Assembly (NCBI GenBank): GCA_019448385.1
Contig: JAGTXO010000070.1
Location: forward strand, 62,001 to 126,000
Origin: Diacronema lutheri
Lineage: Eukaryota > Haptophyta > Pavlovophyceae > Pavlovales > Pavlovaceae
Direction: 5' to 3'
DNA length: 64,000 bases
The position numbers and the translations under genes are program-made. How positions within the stretch are numbered: the first letter of the stretch is position 1; each line of letters begins with the position of its first letter. Below, piece after piece: positions 31,418 to 41,182 of this stretch. A model generated the notes under the pieces. That model saw only the letters and a list, made by a program, of their open reading frames with translations, did no database searches and was not told the origin of the DNA.

Positions 31418-32318
31418 ATGTACCCCCAGAACGTCTCCGAGCTGCTGCCCGACGAGATCTTCGGCGACGAGCTGCTCGTCGACCGGCACTACCGCGTGCG
31501 CATCCTTCAGCGCGTCGCCCGCCGCCGCGATGCGGCCGAGGCCAACTTTTGGCTCGACGGCGGGCCCGCCGACTCGGTCGTCGGCGCGTGCATGTGCGGC
31601 CGAATCTACGCGCTCAAGTGCATGGGCCGGCTCGTCCGCGGCGCCCGGATCCTCGCGCTGCTGCGCAAGAACGTCGCGCTCGCCACGTGCCGCGCGCACC
31701 TCATGGGCCACATGCTCCAGCGCATCGTCGGCGACAGCGGCGTCGCGCGGCTGCTGCAGCTGGTTGCAGCTCGTTCGCGTGGATCACGACACGCTCAACG
31801 CCGAGCACCAGGCCTTGGAAGCACAGCATGACACCGGCCAAATCATGCGACGGCATGTGCGCGCGCGCCGACGCGCTCTCCAAGGACCTCGCACGGGCGC
31901 ACGAGCACGCTCACAAGCTCGATGGCTATCTGGTGTAATGCAGCGAGCGCCTCCGTGAGAGTGACTCTTTCAACGGAGCGCTCAAGAACCTGATCACGCG
32001 GTGCAGCATGAGATGTGCTGGCTCCACGCCGAGATGTCGTCGCTCGTTGCGAGTTCGCCCGAGGCTTACGCGAACGACAGCGAGGCCACCGACTTCGAGG
32101 ACCACGGCGTGTGCGTCGAGTTCGATGTCTTCAACCGCGACGGGGTCGAGGGCGCGCCCGTGCCCGCGACCGCGCCCACGAAGGCAGAGCCGGGCATCGA
32201 GTCCGAGTGCATCGCGCCCGCACAGGCAGAGCCGGGCAGCGAGTCCGAAGCGTCGCGCCCGCGCCCGCGCACGCGCCCGCGCCGGCAGAGCCGCGCACCG
32301 CGCACCGAGCCCAAGTGA
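31418..32318 (+). pseudogene. decayed unknown gene, frameshifted
   Basis: I do not recognise the product. The plus strand reads well as protein in pieces: MYPQNVSELLPDEIFGDELL to about 31760, with balanced composition and helical stretches. A frame change then leads to VDHDTLNAEHQALEAQHDTG, another to ADALSKDLARAHEHAHKLDG with a TAA at 31936-31938, then SERLRESDSFNGALKNLITR. A last change near 32000 leads to HEMCWLHAEMSSLVASSPEA and an acidic, repeat-bearing end with (TKAEPGIESE / AQAEPGSESE) copies, stopping at 32318. The codon choice and composition differ from the random frames around, so this was probably a gene, now broken by small indels. Confidence 0.4.
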
Positions 32319-33369
32319 GCCAACATGCTGTCGAGGCGCTGGTTCCGGCCACCGGCGCATCGAGGCGCTGGCTGCGCAGCACGGCCGTGCGCGACACCCG
32401 CAGCTCGGCCAACGGCAAGTAGCGCGCCGGCGCAGCGCACGGTATGCCGCGGCGAGCTCAGTCGCGAAGAGTGTCCGACTGGCCGCGCCCTCCACGGGGT
32501 GCACGCGCACTCGGCGCGGTCCGGTCAGTCAGAGGGCCTCAGCTTGCGCGATGCCAGTTGCGATCCCCCCCGGAATCCGCCATTCTATTCTACTCTGCGT
32601 CAATCACCCAAGCCCTTCCGGTCGCCCGCATTCCGGGGTCGGTAACTCCGTCGGCCCGGCTCGGGCCCTCCGTCCGCCGCGCCCGCTCGACCCCGAATTC
32701 TACTCAAAATCGGCCGGTCAGGAGGGGGGTCTCGGTCCTAGGCTCGTCCTAAGCATCGCTCCGACCCCTCGAGCGCTCATTGCCTGGCTTTTAACCCTTG
32801 ATTGTACGACCCGGGTCGTACTCTCAGCCTTACACTGGCCGGACCAGCCCGGACCGCGCCGTATATAGATATACTAACGACGCTTACAGGCGCGTCGGAG
32901 GGGCGCGCACGGGGCCGAGGCTGGACAAACGGAGCGAGCGAAAGGGCGCACGCAACATCAGGCCGAAATCAGGGCGTCGACCCTGTGCACGCCGGCAGCG
33001 GGAACGGCCGGGACGGCAAGGACGCGGCAGGACGCGTTATGGGCGGACACCCGCACACGCCTGTCCAACCCTCGCCCGCCCCGTCGCCGCGCCGGAAGCA
33101 GAGGCCGTCCACACCGCCGCAGGCGTCCACATCCGCCTGGATGCCGTGAGCCGCGTGGCGGTGTGGCGGCGCCTGCCCGCGCGCCATCTGCGCGCGCGCG
33201 AGCAGGAGCTGCGCGTGCCCACGCACGACGCACGCGGCGAGCGAAAATGGGACGCCTCGTGCTGTCCAGACAGTCAGCCTGTCCTGCTGGTAGAAACAGC
33301 CTCCAGGGAGACAAAGGGGGGCGACGCGTGCCGGCGCGTCGAGCACGCTCCGGGCCCCCTCTGACTGAC
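32319..33369. other. 1 kb without a gene, except a SINE-like repeat
   Basis: Lower-GC, mixed sequence with no recognisable protein on either strand. It contains the SINE-like repeat at 32870-32978 and a TATA-like tatatagatata just before it. The last 200 bp precede the stop of the coiled-coil gene and are probably its 3' flank. Confidence 0.4.
32870..32978 (-). repeat. SINE-like dispersed repeat, copy A
   Basis: About 109 bp matching 40813-40925 almost base for base (one 4-bp indel near the start and a few changes). Shared landmarks on the plus strand are TATACTAACGACGCTTACAG at the left edge and CAGGCCGAAATCAGGGCGTC at the right edge. The flanks are unrelated. No target duplication is obvious at this copy. 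Confidence 0.72.
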
Positions 33370-33652
33370 TCACTCTGCGATCGTGCCGCTGCTCTGCTGG
33401 CGCGGCGGGGGAGGCGGCGGCGGCCTGTGCATCGCAGGGGCGCTGCCCGCGCTGGTCCACACCGAGACGCCGCCATCGCCGCCCGCCGAGCGGCCGACCG
33501 TGCGCTCGGCCGCGCCCATGGCGCCACCGGCGCCGCTCGCGCGCCTGCCGAGCGTCGACCACGGGAAGGCGCCGTTCCACACGGAGGCGGGCGCCCGTGG
33601 CGCGCCAACTTGCGCCACGCCTAACGTGCCGCTAACGGCCGGCGTACCCGTG

Positions 33653-33689
<37 letters not shown>

Positions 33690-35754
33690 CACCACCGCCG
33701 TCACCACCGCCGCCGCCTCCATCGGCCGGTGCTTCGCGCTCGACGGCCCACTTAACATCGGCCTCGTCCCCGCCGCAAATGTCCTTCGAGTCGACATGCG
33801 CCTCACCGCCGCCATCGCTCGCGCCGCGCGCCGGCGGATCGGACACGTCGGCACGCGGCCCCGGCTCTGGCGCGCCGTCGGGCGCGCGCGGCGGCGGTGG
33901 CCGCGCGGCCCAGCTCGGTTGCGTGACAGTCGCGCGCGCCCAGTCGGCGAGCGCGGCATCGCCAGCCGCCTCGTCCTGCGCGAGCGGTTGAAGCGCAGAA
34001 AGCGTCGCAGGCTCGCACAGCGCGCCGGTCGCTCGCGCCGCGCGCAGGCCGTCGGCAAAGCCGTGCGCTTCATCTGCCGCCTCCGCCCCCGCCCCCGCCT
34101 CCGCCTCCGCCTCTGCCTCCGCCTCCGCCTCCGCCCCCGCCTCCGTTCCCGCTCCGGCCCCGTTGCGCGCGCCCGCCCCATCGGTGTGCGCGCGCGCGCG
34201 CGCGGCCGCAACGCCGCCTGCGCTCGCCGCCGCCTCGCCTTCCGCGCCGACGGACGGCCGTGTGCGTGCCGTCGGCGACGCGCGCGCGCCGCCCGCCGCG
34301 CGCGGTGGCGACGGGCTTTGCTGCGCTTGCCACGCGACGGCGGGCGAGGCGGTGCCGGTGCTGTCGCCCTCGCCGTCGAGCTCGCGCGCGCCCTCCGGCG
34401 CCTCCGCGAGCTCCTCTCCGTCCGCGCCGTCGTCCGCAGCCCCCTCAGCGCGCGCGCCGCCGCGCGCGTCGCGGCCGCTCGGCGGCGCGGCGCGCGAGCG
34501 CGTGCCGCGCGCGCGCGCCTCTGCGAGGAGGCGGTGCGCGGCAAGCGCGTCCCTGCGCGCCTCCTCCTGCTCGCGCTCGCGCTCGTACTGCACGCGCTCG
34601 CGCAGGCGCAGCGCCTCCGCCTCCGCCGACGCGAACAGCCGGCGCGCCGACAGTTCAACCGTCGCGCACAGAGCGCGCGCGAGCGCGCCCGTTGTGCTCG
34701 CGCGCGCCGGCGCGGCAGCGCGGGCGGCGGCGTCGGCGGGCGCGCCGGGTGCCACGTCGCCCGCCGCGGCTGCCACGCCGCTGGCCGCCGCCGCCACTGC
34801 CGCCGCGCGCTGCGTGTGCGCGATCGCATCCGTAACGGCCGCCACTTCCCTCCCCAGCATCGTGAGCTCAATTTGAAAAGAGCGGCAGCGGCGCCTCTCG
34901 GCGCGGCGGCCCTCCTCCGAGGCCTCGGCGTGCTCGCGCGCGCGCGCCGCGTCGACGCGCCGCGCCGCCACCTCTGCCTCCAGCTCGCGCACGCGCGACG
35001 CCATCGTGTTTGCCGCACCCTCCGCAGCGGCCGCGACGCCCTCCGCCGCGGCCGCGCGAGCGCGCTCGGCGCGCGTCGCGCCCTCCGCGTCGAGCAGCCG
35101 GCGGACGACAAAGTCGGTGCGCGCGTCGGCGGCAGCGACACGCGCCTCAGTGTCGTCCAGCTCGGCGCGCAGTCGGCAGCACAGCTGCGCCGCCTCGGCG
35201 AGCCGCTCGAGCAGCCGCGCGCGGTTCTCGCCGAGCAGCGCGTGCGACGCATCGAGCGAGGCCTCGAGCTCGGCCACTCGCGCGCAGAGGGAGGCGGCGA
35301 GCGGCGAGGCGGCGAGCAGCTCCGCGCCATGCGAGACGAGCAGCGCGCGCAGCTCCTGCTGCCGACGCGACGCCTCGGCACGCTCGATGAAGTCGGGAGG
35401 GTCGTCGTCGTCGTCGTCGTCGTCGATACGCCCGCCACCGGCGACGTCACTCGCCGGCGCGGCGGAGCTTGAGGCGCACACGCCGGCGGACGCTGCCGCC
35501 TGCGCAGCGCGCCGCGCGCGCGCCTCCGAGCGCGCCTCGACGCGCGCGCGCGCCGCATCCTCAGCCGCGCGGAGCGCCGAGATCGTGCCGAGCAGGCGCG
35601 CGGAGTGCGCGACAGCGGCGGCGGCGCCGGCGGAGAAGGAGTTGGTCGAATCTGTGAGCGGGACGGGCACGAGCATCACTTCCGCCCGCGAGCACAGTCG
35701 CTGCAGCACCGCCTCGGCCAGCTCCCGCTCGTCGACCCCGCACATGGCGGCCAT
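33370..35754 (-). CDS. coiled-coil protein, function unknown
   Basis: The minus frame from ATG 35754 (another ATG at 35745) to TGA 33370-33372 gives 794 residues. I do not recognise a family. The first 60 residues (MCGVDERELAEAVLQRLCSR...) are compact and possibly folded. An acidic Asp run occurs near residue 115 and a long coiled coil rich in Arg, Glu and Ala spans about 130-460. The C-terminal 300 residues are low complexity, with Pro/Ser/Gly and Ala-Glu repeats. This resembles structural or ciliary coiled-coil proteins, but that is a guess. Its start is 98 bp from that of MTFP1 on the other strand, so the two share a promoter region. Confidence 0.6.
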
Positions 35755-35852
35755 TTTTGCCGCCCTTGGCAAATCCGCTTTCATTTTCAATAGGCGGCGT
35801 TCTGACGTCGCCCAGGCCACCGAGTACAAGACCTCCGGCGTCGGGGGTGCAC

Positions 35853-36515
35853 ATGGCCGACCACCCGGGCGATCCGCACAAGCCGACGATTGAGGTCATC
35901 GCCGAGGGCCAGCAGGAGCCGTATGAGCGTTACCTCGGCTTTGGCCGCTCGCTCCGCCAGGTCTTCGCCGTGAGCACCCGCGCCGTCGGCGAGGGCGCGC
36001 GATATGTTGCGTACTCGTCCGATGTCGGCGAGGCGTTCCGGCCGATTGTGCCTCGCTGGGCCGTCAACGCCACGTACGGCATCGCGATCGCATACATCGT
36101 CGGCGACGTCGGCTACACTTCGTACCGCGAGGCGCAGAAGCCCGACGGCAACGTCACGCGCGCGACGGCGCACGCCGCCACCTTCCACGCGTGCGCGTCG
36201 CTCGTGGGCCCGGCCATCCTCATCCATCAGACCGTCCACTTTGCGCAGTCCGCCGCGAAGCGCTCCGGCCGCTTTGTGCGCTGGGGGCCGACGCTCACGG
36301 GCCTCGCGCTCATCCCCTGGCTGCCGCGGCTGCTCGACGAGCCGGCGGAGCACGCGATCGGCTGGGCGTTTGACGCGTTTTGGCCCGTCGAGGGCGGCGC
36401 AGGCCACCACGGCCACTCGGGCGGCGGCGCGCACGCTGGCGTCGAGCCGGCGGCCGAGTCGATCGCGCAGCTTGCCATCCGGGGCGGCGCCCGCTCGACG
36501 AGCTACAAGACCTGA
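35853..36515 (+). CDS. MTFP1: mitochondrial fission process protein 1 (MTP18) homologue
   Basis: Inner-membrane mitochondrial protein known to promote fission. ATG 35853 to TGA 36513-36515, 220 residues, single exon. The family hallmark VRYVAYSSDVGEAFRPIVP type segment is present (here ARYVAYSSDVGEAFRPIVPR near residues 48-67), followed by a helix (YGIAIAYIVGDVGYTSYREA). Next is a second hydrophobic region with FHACASLVGPAILIHQTVHF, then RWGPTLTGLALIPWLPRLLD with a final helix, the same order as in animal and plant MTP18. A Gly/His-rich tail of about 40 residues is extra. The N-terminus is not a strong presequence. An AT-rich trailer follows the stop. The homologue call is firm; function in this organism is inferred. 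Confidence 0.86.
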   Translation: MADHPGDPHKPTIEVIAEGQQEPYERYLGFGRSLRQVFAVSTRAVGEGARYVAYSSDVGEAFRPIVPRWAVNATYGIAIAYIVGDVGYTSYREAQKPDGNVTRATAHAATFHACASLVGPAILIHQTVHFAQSAAKRSGRFVRWGPTLTGLALIPWLPRLLDEPAEHAIGWAFDAFWPVEGGAGHHGHSGGGAHAGVEPAAESIAQLAIRGGARSTSYKT

Positions 36516-36646
36516 GACTCCACGTGGCGTCTCTCTCCTCTTTTTTCCCCTCTGGTGTTGTGTGACTTGCGTTGGGAACGGGGTGAACGCCGGCACACAC
36601 GTGCAGTCAATGCAGTTGCGAGGCGAGGGATGGAGGGGGTGGCTGG

Positions 36647-37919
36647 CTATTTGCTCTGGCGCCCGCCGCGCAGCAGCGGCTTGGGCGGGTGCGGGAAGGC
36701 CTGGCCGCGCGGGCAGCGCAGCTTGAGCCGGTCGGGGAGCATCGTCGGCGCGCCCATGCCGCCGAGCTGCGCGCCGCTCGCTGCCCCCCCGTCCGCGGGC
36801 GGAAAGAGGCCACGAATCAATGCGAGGTTGAGCGCACGGTAGACGCCCGTCTTCGGCCTGAAGTGGACGTGGTCGTGGTAGGACGCGTTGGTCGGCGCGA
36901 GCGCGTTGGTGAGCTTGCCCGCTTGGAAGACGGCGGTCCGCCCGTCTGGGTCGCCAAAGGCTTTTAGCGCGCGCGTGTCTGGCTTGGCGGTCGAACGGTC
37001 GCGCGCCTTGGTGGTCGTCTTCCAGACGGCGCAGCCCTCGGGCCCGACCGCGTCGAGGGCGGCGTCGCGCAGCTCCTCGTAGAAGCGCGCGTTCCTGCTC
37101 AGCGTGTTGTGCCAAGCGCCTTGGTTGACCACCAGCACGTGCGGGTGGTGCTTGGCGACGATCTCGCGCAGCGCCTCCGTCCATGACATCCGCCAACGTA
37201 GCGAGGCGAAGGGCTCGAGCGCCTTGACGGGCGGCGGGATGACGCTGCGCACCGCGGCCGGGCGTGCAGGCTCGCTCCCGTATTCGCCGCGCAGGTGACC
37301 CTCCACCCAGTGCACGTGCAGAACCTGCATGAAGCTCACGTTGACGTCGCACGCCTCCGAGCGGAAGTACCTATTCTCGATGAAGTGCTCCTTCTCGACG
37401 TCGGCCTTGCTCCGAGCGGGGTGGCAATCGCACGCGTGCTCCTCGGGCGAGAGCTCCGCGTGGCTGCCGCGCATGCTCGCCTCGCGCTGGTCGGCGCCGA
37501 GCGCACCTGGCATCCACGTGTCGTACGCGAGCGGGTTGTTCACCTCGCGTTCCGCCCACTCGCCGAGCGAGCCGTCGCCACCGCCGCCGTGCTTGAGGCT
37601 GTACAACAGGTCGAGCACCTGGTAGCGCGTCAGCGAGTCGCCGCTGAAGAAGAGCGACGTGCCCGGAGGGATGCACGCCGTGCACCTGCGCGCGCGGGAC
37701 GCGTCGATTGTCACGCGCGCACGCCGACGGAGAGCACTGTCCACGCGCCCGCGTGCGAAGGGCGCGAAAGCGTTGGCGTGTGGACGCGCGCTGCACGCAC
37801 CTTCCAGGGACGTCATTGGGCCCGCAGATGCAGCACTGCGCCGCGTTCCAGGCGCACGCCGGCCGGCAGAGCCAGCAGCACGCAGCGCCCACGGCCGCCA
37901 GGCGGAGGAGGAATCCCAT
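36647..37919 (-). CDS. secreted PC-esterase / SGNH acyltransferase-like protein
   Basis: Enzyme of the PC-esterase (TBL/CAS1-like) SGNH group, whose members add or remove acyl groups on glycans in the secretory pathway. Two exons: 37919-37801 and 37685-36647, with a 115-bp intron (GTGCGTGCAG...GCGCAG) joined inside an AGG codon, 385 residues. Exon 1 is a signal peptide (MGFLLRLAAVGAACCWLCRP) plus a Cys-rich start. Exon 2 opens CTACIPPGTSLFFSGDSLTR with the GDS block (Ser57), then RMSWTEALREIV, VVNQGAWHN and the closing Asp311-x-x-His314 in YHDHVHFRP, completing the catalytic set. The exon join restores a natural C-x-x-C. A frame extending the exon-2 ORF upstream to 37816 is open but lacks a signal peptide. 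Confidence 0.82.
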
Positions 37920-38379
37920 CAGACGTGGTCGTTGGTCGGCCGTCCACACACCTTCGAACTGGTTTCTGTGCGAAGGATATCTCATTTCCATACTAATTAC
38001 CGGAAAATTTCATGGCAAAATATAGGTTATGGGCATATGGACACGGCGAGGAATGCTCCTCCCAGGGCGGGAAAACGGCGGCGCTGTGAAGAAACGGGAT
38101 CGAAAGAGGCGGCTCGCCGGAGCAAGCGCGGCCCCACGCCGGCGGGTTGCGGCCACCGCGGTGGCGCGCGGCGGCGCGCGCCGTTGCGCCACAGCCCTGC
38201 GGCCGCCGCCGGCATGAAAGGGGGGGGGGGGGGGGGGGGGGGCTCCCCCCCCCCCCCCCAATGCGGTTGCGCGCACGGGCGCGCAGCGCCGCAGTGGCCG
38301 TGCGCGGCTCGCAAGTCGCAACGCGGCAGACGCCGCCGCCGCTTCCGCGCCTCTCGGCGGCCTCATCCACCTCACACCG
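37920..38379. other. intergenic region with G-run/C-run palindrome
   Basis: No gene seen. The first 120 bp are relatively AT-rich and fit the promoter of the minus-strand PC-esterase gene. The rest is the 3' flank of the glutaredoxin-like gene. A G23 run followed by C15 lies at 38220-38259. Confidence 0.45.
38220..38259. repeat. G23-CT-C15 mirror tract
   Basis: An uninterrupted run of 23 G is followed by CT and 15 C. As RNA or single strand it could fold into a G:C hairpin or a G-quadruplex. It lies in intergenic DNA between two minus-strand genes. Confidence 0.8.
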
Positions 38380-39261
38380 TCACACGGCGCGTGCCGCGTA
38401 CGTTTCGGCCAGGTAGCTGACGATCGCCGCCGACTCTTCGATCGAACGGCCGGTGCTCCGGTCGACGAGGCGCGGGCATTGCGTCGAGCCGCCCGTCTCG
38501 GCGGCCATCGCCGCGCGCCTGCGCGAGCCCTTGCCGACGGAGCGCAGCTCGTACGGCAGGTCGAGCTCGCAGAGCACCTCGCGCACGAGCCTGCAGAATT
38601 GGTTGCCCTCGTAGGAGTACAGCACGAGCGCGGCGGGCGCGCGCGGCGGCGCGACGGCTGCTGCGCTCGCGCTCACGCGCGCGCCACGGCCGGCGCGCAG
38701 CAGCGTCGGCACGAACGCGCCCGCGGTGGAGAGCGGCGAGAAAAAGTCGGCGGACGGGAGCGGCGAGCCTGCGCCATAGCGCGCAAGCAGGTGCTCGATG
38801 ATGTCCGCCGACTCGTACAGCGCGACCGAGTGCGCATCGTCGACGAGGAACGGGAATTGCGCCTTGCCGCCGCGCGCGAGCACCTCGGCGCGGTGTCGCG
38901 AGCCGCGCGCGCAGGGCACGATGGTCACGACAAGGTCGAGGTAAGTGACCACCTCGCGCACGCGCCGGCAGAACGGGCATGCCTCGAACTCGAAGAGCGT
39001 CAGCGCCGGCGAGGGCGTGGGCTCGGCGAGCGGCGCGAGCCCGGGCGTGCCGTCGGCGAGGCGGTCGCTCACGCGCACGCCATACTGCAGCCGCGCCACC
39101 GACGCGAGCCCGCTCGTAAGCGTGTCGAGCGGGCCGACGCGCGGCACCGCCGCGCGGCCATGCGCGGGGAAGAGCATCACCAGCGCCGCAACTCGTCCCC
39201 GCCATCCGCACCGAGTTCCCCGCAAAAGCTTGGCGACACTACTGCAACTCATCGCCGCCAT
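38380..39261 (-). CDS. tandem glutaredoxin/GST-N-domain protein, probably organellar
   Basis: Thioredoxin-fold protein with two GST N-terminal/glutaredoxin-like modules, as in plant and algal proteins of the GST_N_3 type. ATG 39261 (alternative ATG 39252) to TGA at 38380, 293 residues. Residues 1-40 look like a transit peptide. Module 1 has LFEFEACPFCRRVREVVTYL (Cys95, Cys98), the cis-Pro motif QFPFLVD and LYESADIIEHLL. Module 2 has LYSYEGNQFCRLVREVL with only one Cys (Cys223) and CPRLVD plus IEESAAIVSYL. The second site has therefore lost the first catalytic Cys. The role is probably redox or glutathione binding. The start codon is only 26 bp from the start of the divergent dynein light chain gene. 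Confidence 0.77.
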   Translation of the reverse strand: MAAMSCSSVAKLLRGTRCGWRGRVAALVMLFPAHGRAAVPRVGPLDTLTSGLASVARLQYGVRVSDRLADGTPGLAPLAEPTPSPALTLFEFEACPFCRRVREVVTYLDLVVTIVPCARGSRHRAEVLARGGKAQFPFLVDDAHSVALYESADIIEHLLARYGAGSPLPSADFFSPLSTAGAFVPTLLRAGRGARVSASAAAVAPPRAPAALVLYSYEGNQFCRLVREVLCELDLPYELRSVGKGSRRRAAMAAETGGSTQCPRLVDRSTGRSIEESAAIVSYLAETYAARAV

Positions 39262-39287
39262 CGTGGCGGACCGGATCGGCGGTTTCG

Positions 39288-39789
39288 ATGGCAGGCGACA
39301 CCGCGCAGGAGCACGCCCTTCGTCCCCAGTACAAGGATTCGTTCCACCCGGCGCAGGCCAAGGAGATCCTGAAGCAGGTGCTAGAGGGGGAGCTCAAAGA
39401 CAAGACGTACAATCCCGAGCTCACCTCGCAGTGGTGCCGCGCCATCGCCGACGAGATCAAGAAGAGGCTCAAGGAGCTCAACCTGCCGCGCTACAAGTAC
39501 GTTGTCAACGTCGCGATCGCAGAGCAGCGCGGCGAGGGCATCAGGATAGGGTGCCGCTGCTTCTGGGACTCGGACACCGACGCCTCAGCGCAGGAGGTGT
39601 TTATGAACGTGCGCGCCGGCGTGCGTGTCGCGGTCGCGTGCGCGACCCATGGCGCGCGAGCGAAGCGGTGGAGTGGCGTTGGCCGCGCTGAGGCGCATGC
39701 GCGCGCGCTGCCTCCGTCTGCCACCTCGTGGCGCCCATCAGGAGTCGCTCTTCTGCTCGGCGATCGCGTTTGGCGTGTACCTGTACTGA
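39288..39789 (+). CDS. Tctex1-type dynein light chain (DYNLT family)
   Basis: Light chain of cytoplasmic or axonemal dynein. Exon 1 is 39288-39608 and exon 2 is 39742-39789, with a 133-bp intron (GTGCGCGC...CATCAG) in phase 0, 122 residues. Exon 1 gives the family core: HPAQAKEILKQVLEGELKD, YNPEL, RYKYVVNVAIAEQRGEG, RCFWDSDTD and QEVFMN. Exon 2 supplies the last strand, ESLFCSAIAFGVYLY, which is the usual family ending and proves the splice. Without splicing the frame would run on to 39839 in unrelated sequence. The closest group appears to be the TCTEX1D/DYNLT2 ciliary type. With the p28-like gene it supports a flagellated stage. Confidence 0.88.
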
Positions 39790-40127
39790 TCCAGAAGGGA
39801 GGGGGGGGGGGGGGGGGGGGCGAACTGAGCCGCGACTGACGCCAGTTTTGCAGCGCATTTCATTCAGATGGCCTGCGGTGTAGCTGCTCGGCCGTGTGCT
39901 GTGCGGCTGTCGCACCGCTGGTGTCCGCACAGCGCACTGCTCACGGCCGGCAACGCGGCGGCTGTGTGCGCGCCGCCGCGCACACACAGTATGCACCGCC
40001 GCGCACTCTGCACGTCGCTTGTCGGCGTGCAGAGTCCGAAAGGGCTCAGTGGACGTCCTGACTCCCAACCCCCCTCCGCCCCGTTCATGAATCTGCACCG
40101 CCGTCGGCGCGTCGCTCGCGCTCGATT
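39790..40127. other. intergenic, convergent gene ends, G20 tract
   Basis: No gene recognised. A run GGGAG20 lies at 39797-39820 directly after the dynein light chain stop. The rest is the shared 3' flank of the plus-strand dynein gene and the minus-strand mL40-like gene. Confidence 0.45.
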
Positions 40128-40787
40128 TTACGAGGCGCCGCCCGGCGCGCCACCTGCCACCTCCTCTCCGGCGCGCTGCGCCGTCGCGCGCCGCTTGCGC
40201 TCGGCCTCGGCTGCACGCTGCGCGGACGCCTGCTCCTCGAGAATGGCGGCCTCGGCAGCTTCGACCTTCGCCGCGAACCCGTCAATGGGCGGCGTCTCCG
40301 TCGGCTTGAGCACGTCAAACGGGAAGGCCTGCTCATACCACGGCAACTGCTCAAAAGGCGTCTCCGCCTCGGCGCGCAGCGCGGGCGGCAGCGCGGCGAC
40401 GGCCGCGCGCCGCAGCCGGATCAGCTCGCCGAGCCGCTGCACGCGCGCGCGCTCCTCGCGGAGGCAGTTGCGCGCGTACTCCTTGGTGGCGGCCTGCATC
40501 TCGGCAAGCTCGGCCGCTGTGCGCTCCACGACCACCGCCTTGCCGTCGCCGTATAGCGCCGTGCGCAGCACGCCGAGGTAGGCCGTCTGCTCGCGCGAGA
40601 GTGGCGCGTCGGCCTCCTTCTTGCTCTTGAATTTGCCGCCCTTGCCGCCGCCCTTCGTGCCGCCCTTGCCAGCCGACGCGCCGGTGCCGCGCGTGCGCTC
40701 CTTCGCCACCGCTGCAAGCGCGCGGCTCGGCGGCGCGAGGCGGAGCGCACTGGCTCGCCATCCCAGAAGCCGCGTGCACACCTCCAT
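40128..40787 (-). CDS. putative mitochondrial ribosomal protein mL40-like
   Basis: Single-exon minus frame, ATG 40787, 219 residues. The N-terminus (MEVCTRLLGWRASALRLAPP) is a plausible mitochondrial presequence, followed by a Lys/Gly-rich stretch. A long helical region follows (TKEYARNCLREERARVQRLG, IRLRRAAVAALPPALRAEAE), and then FPFDVLKPTETPPIDGF. The order of basic linker, helix and 'FPF...TPPI.gY/F' resembles large-subunit mitoribosomal protein mL40, and length is right for it. The match is short, so this is tentative. The last 40 residues are a charged Ala/Glu coil. A SINE-like repeat lies 26 bp upstream of the start. Confidence 0.45.
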   Translation of the reverse strand: MEVCTRLLGWRASALRLAPPSRALAAVAKERTRGTGASAGKGGTKGGGKGGKFKSKKEADAPLSREQTAYLGVLRTALYGDGKAVVVERTAAELAEMQAATKEYARNCLREERARVQRLGELIRLRRAAVAALPPALRAEAETPFEQLPWYEQAFPFDVLKPTETPPIDGFAAKVEAAEAAILEEQASAQRAAEAERKRRATAQRAGEEVAGGAPGGAS

Positions 40788-40812
40788 TATTACACTCTCC
40801 TCTTTTTACTTT

Positions 40813-40925
40813 TATACTAACGACGCTTACAGGCGGGTCAGCAGGAGGGGCGCGCACGGGGCCGAGGCTGGACAAACGGAGCGAGCGAAAGGGCGCACGC
40901 AACATCAGGCCGAAATCAGGGCGTC
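40813..40925 (-). repeat. SINE-like dispersed repeat, copy B, with 13-bp target duplication
   Basis: Second copy of the 32870-32978 repeat. It is flanked by exact 13-bp direct repeats TTTTTACTTTTAT (40803-40815 and 40930-40942), a target-site duplication of the kind left by LINE-type machinery. On the minus strand the A-rich duplication lies at the 3' side. The right duplication abuts the stop codon of the RHD3-like gene (40943), so the insertion is in its 3' UTR. Confidence 0.75.
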
Positions 40926-40942
40926 CACATTTTTACTTTTAT

Positions 40943-41144
40943 TCAGTCTGACTGAGAAAATTCGGCGCCCGCGCCCGCAGCCGAGTCGTCGGGCTCCGCA
41001 CCCGCAGCAGCGGCCGCCGGCGCCGGCATGCGCGTGCGCCTCGCCTTGCTCGTCGCAGCGACGACTTTGGTCCTGCGCGCGCCCACGGCTTCTTGCGGCC
41101 CAGCCGCCTCCGCGCCGGCCACGCCGGCCTGCAGGGCACGGCAG

Positions 41145-41182
<38 letters not shown>

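Noticed and set aside
32798-33364. Plus-strand frame of 188 residues before the coiled-coil gene
   Set aside because: No recognisable motif, runs through the SINE-like repeat and lacks a plausible start.
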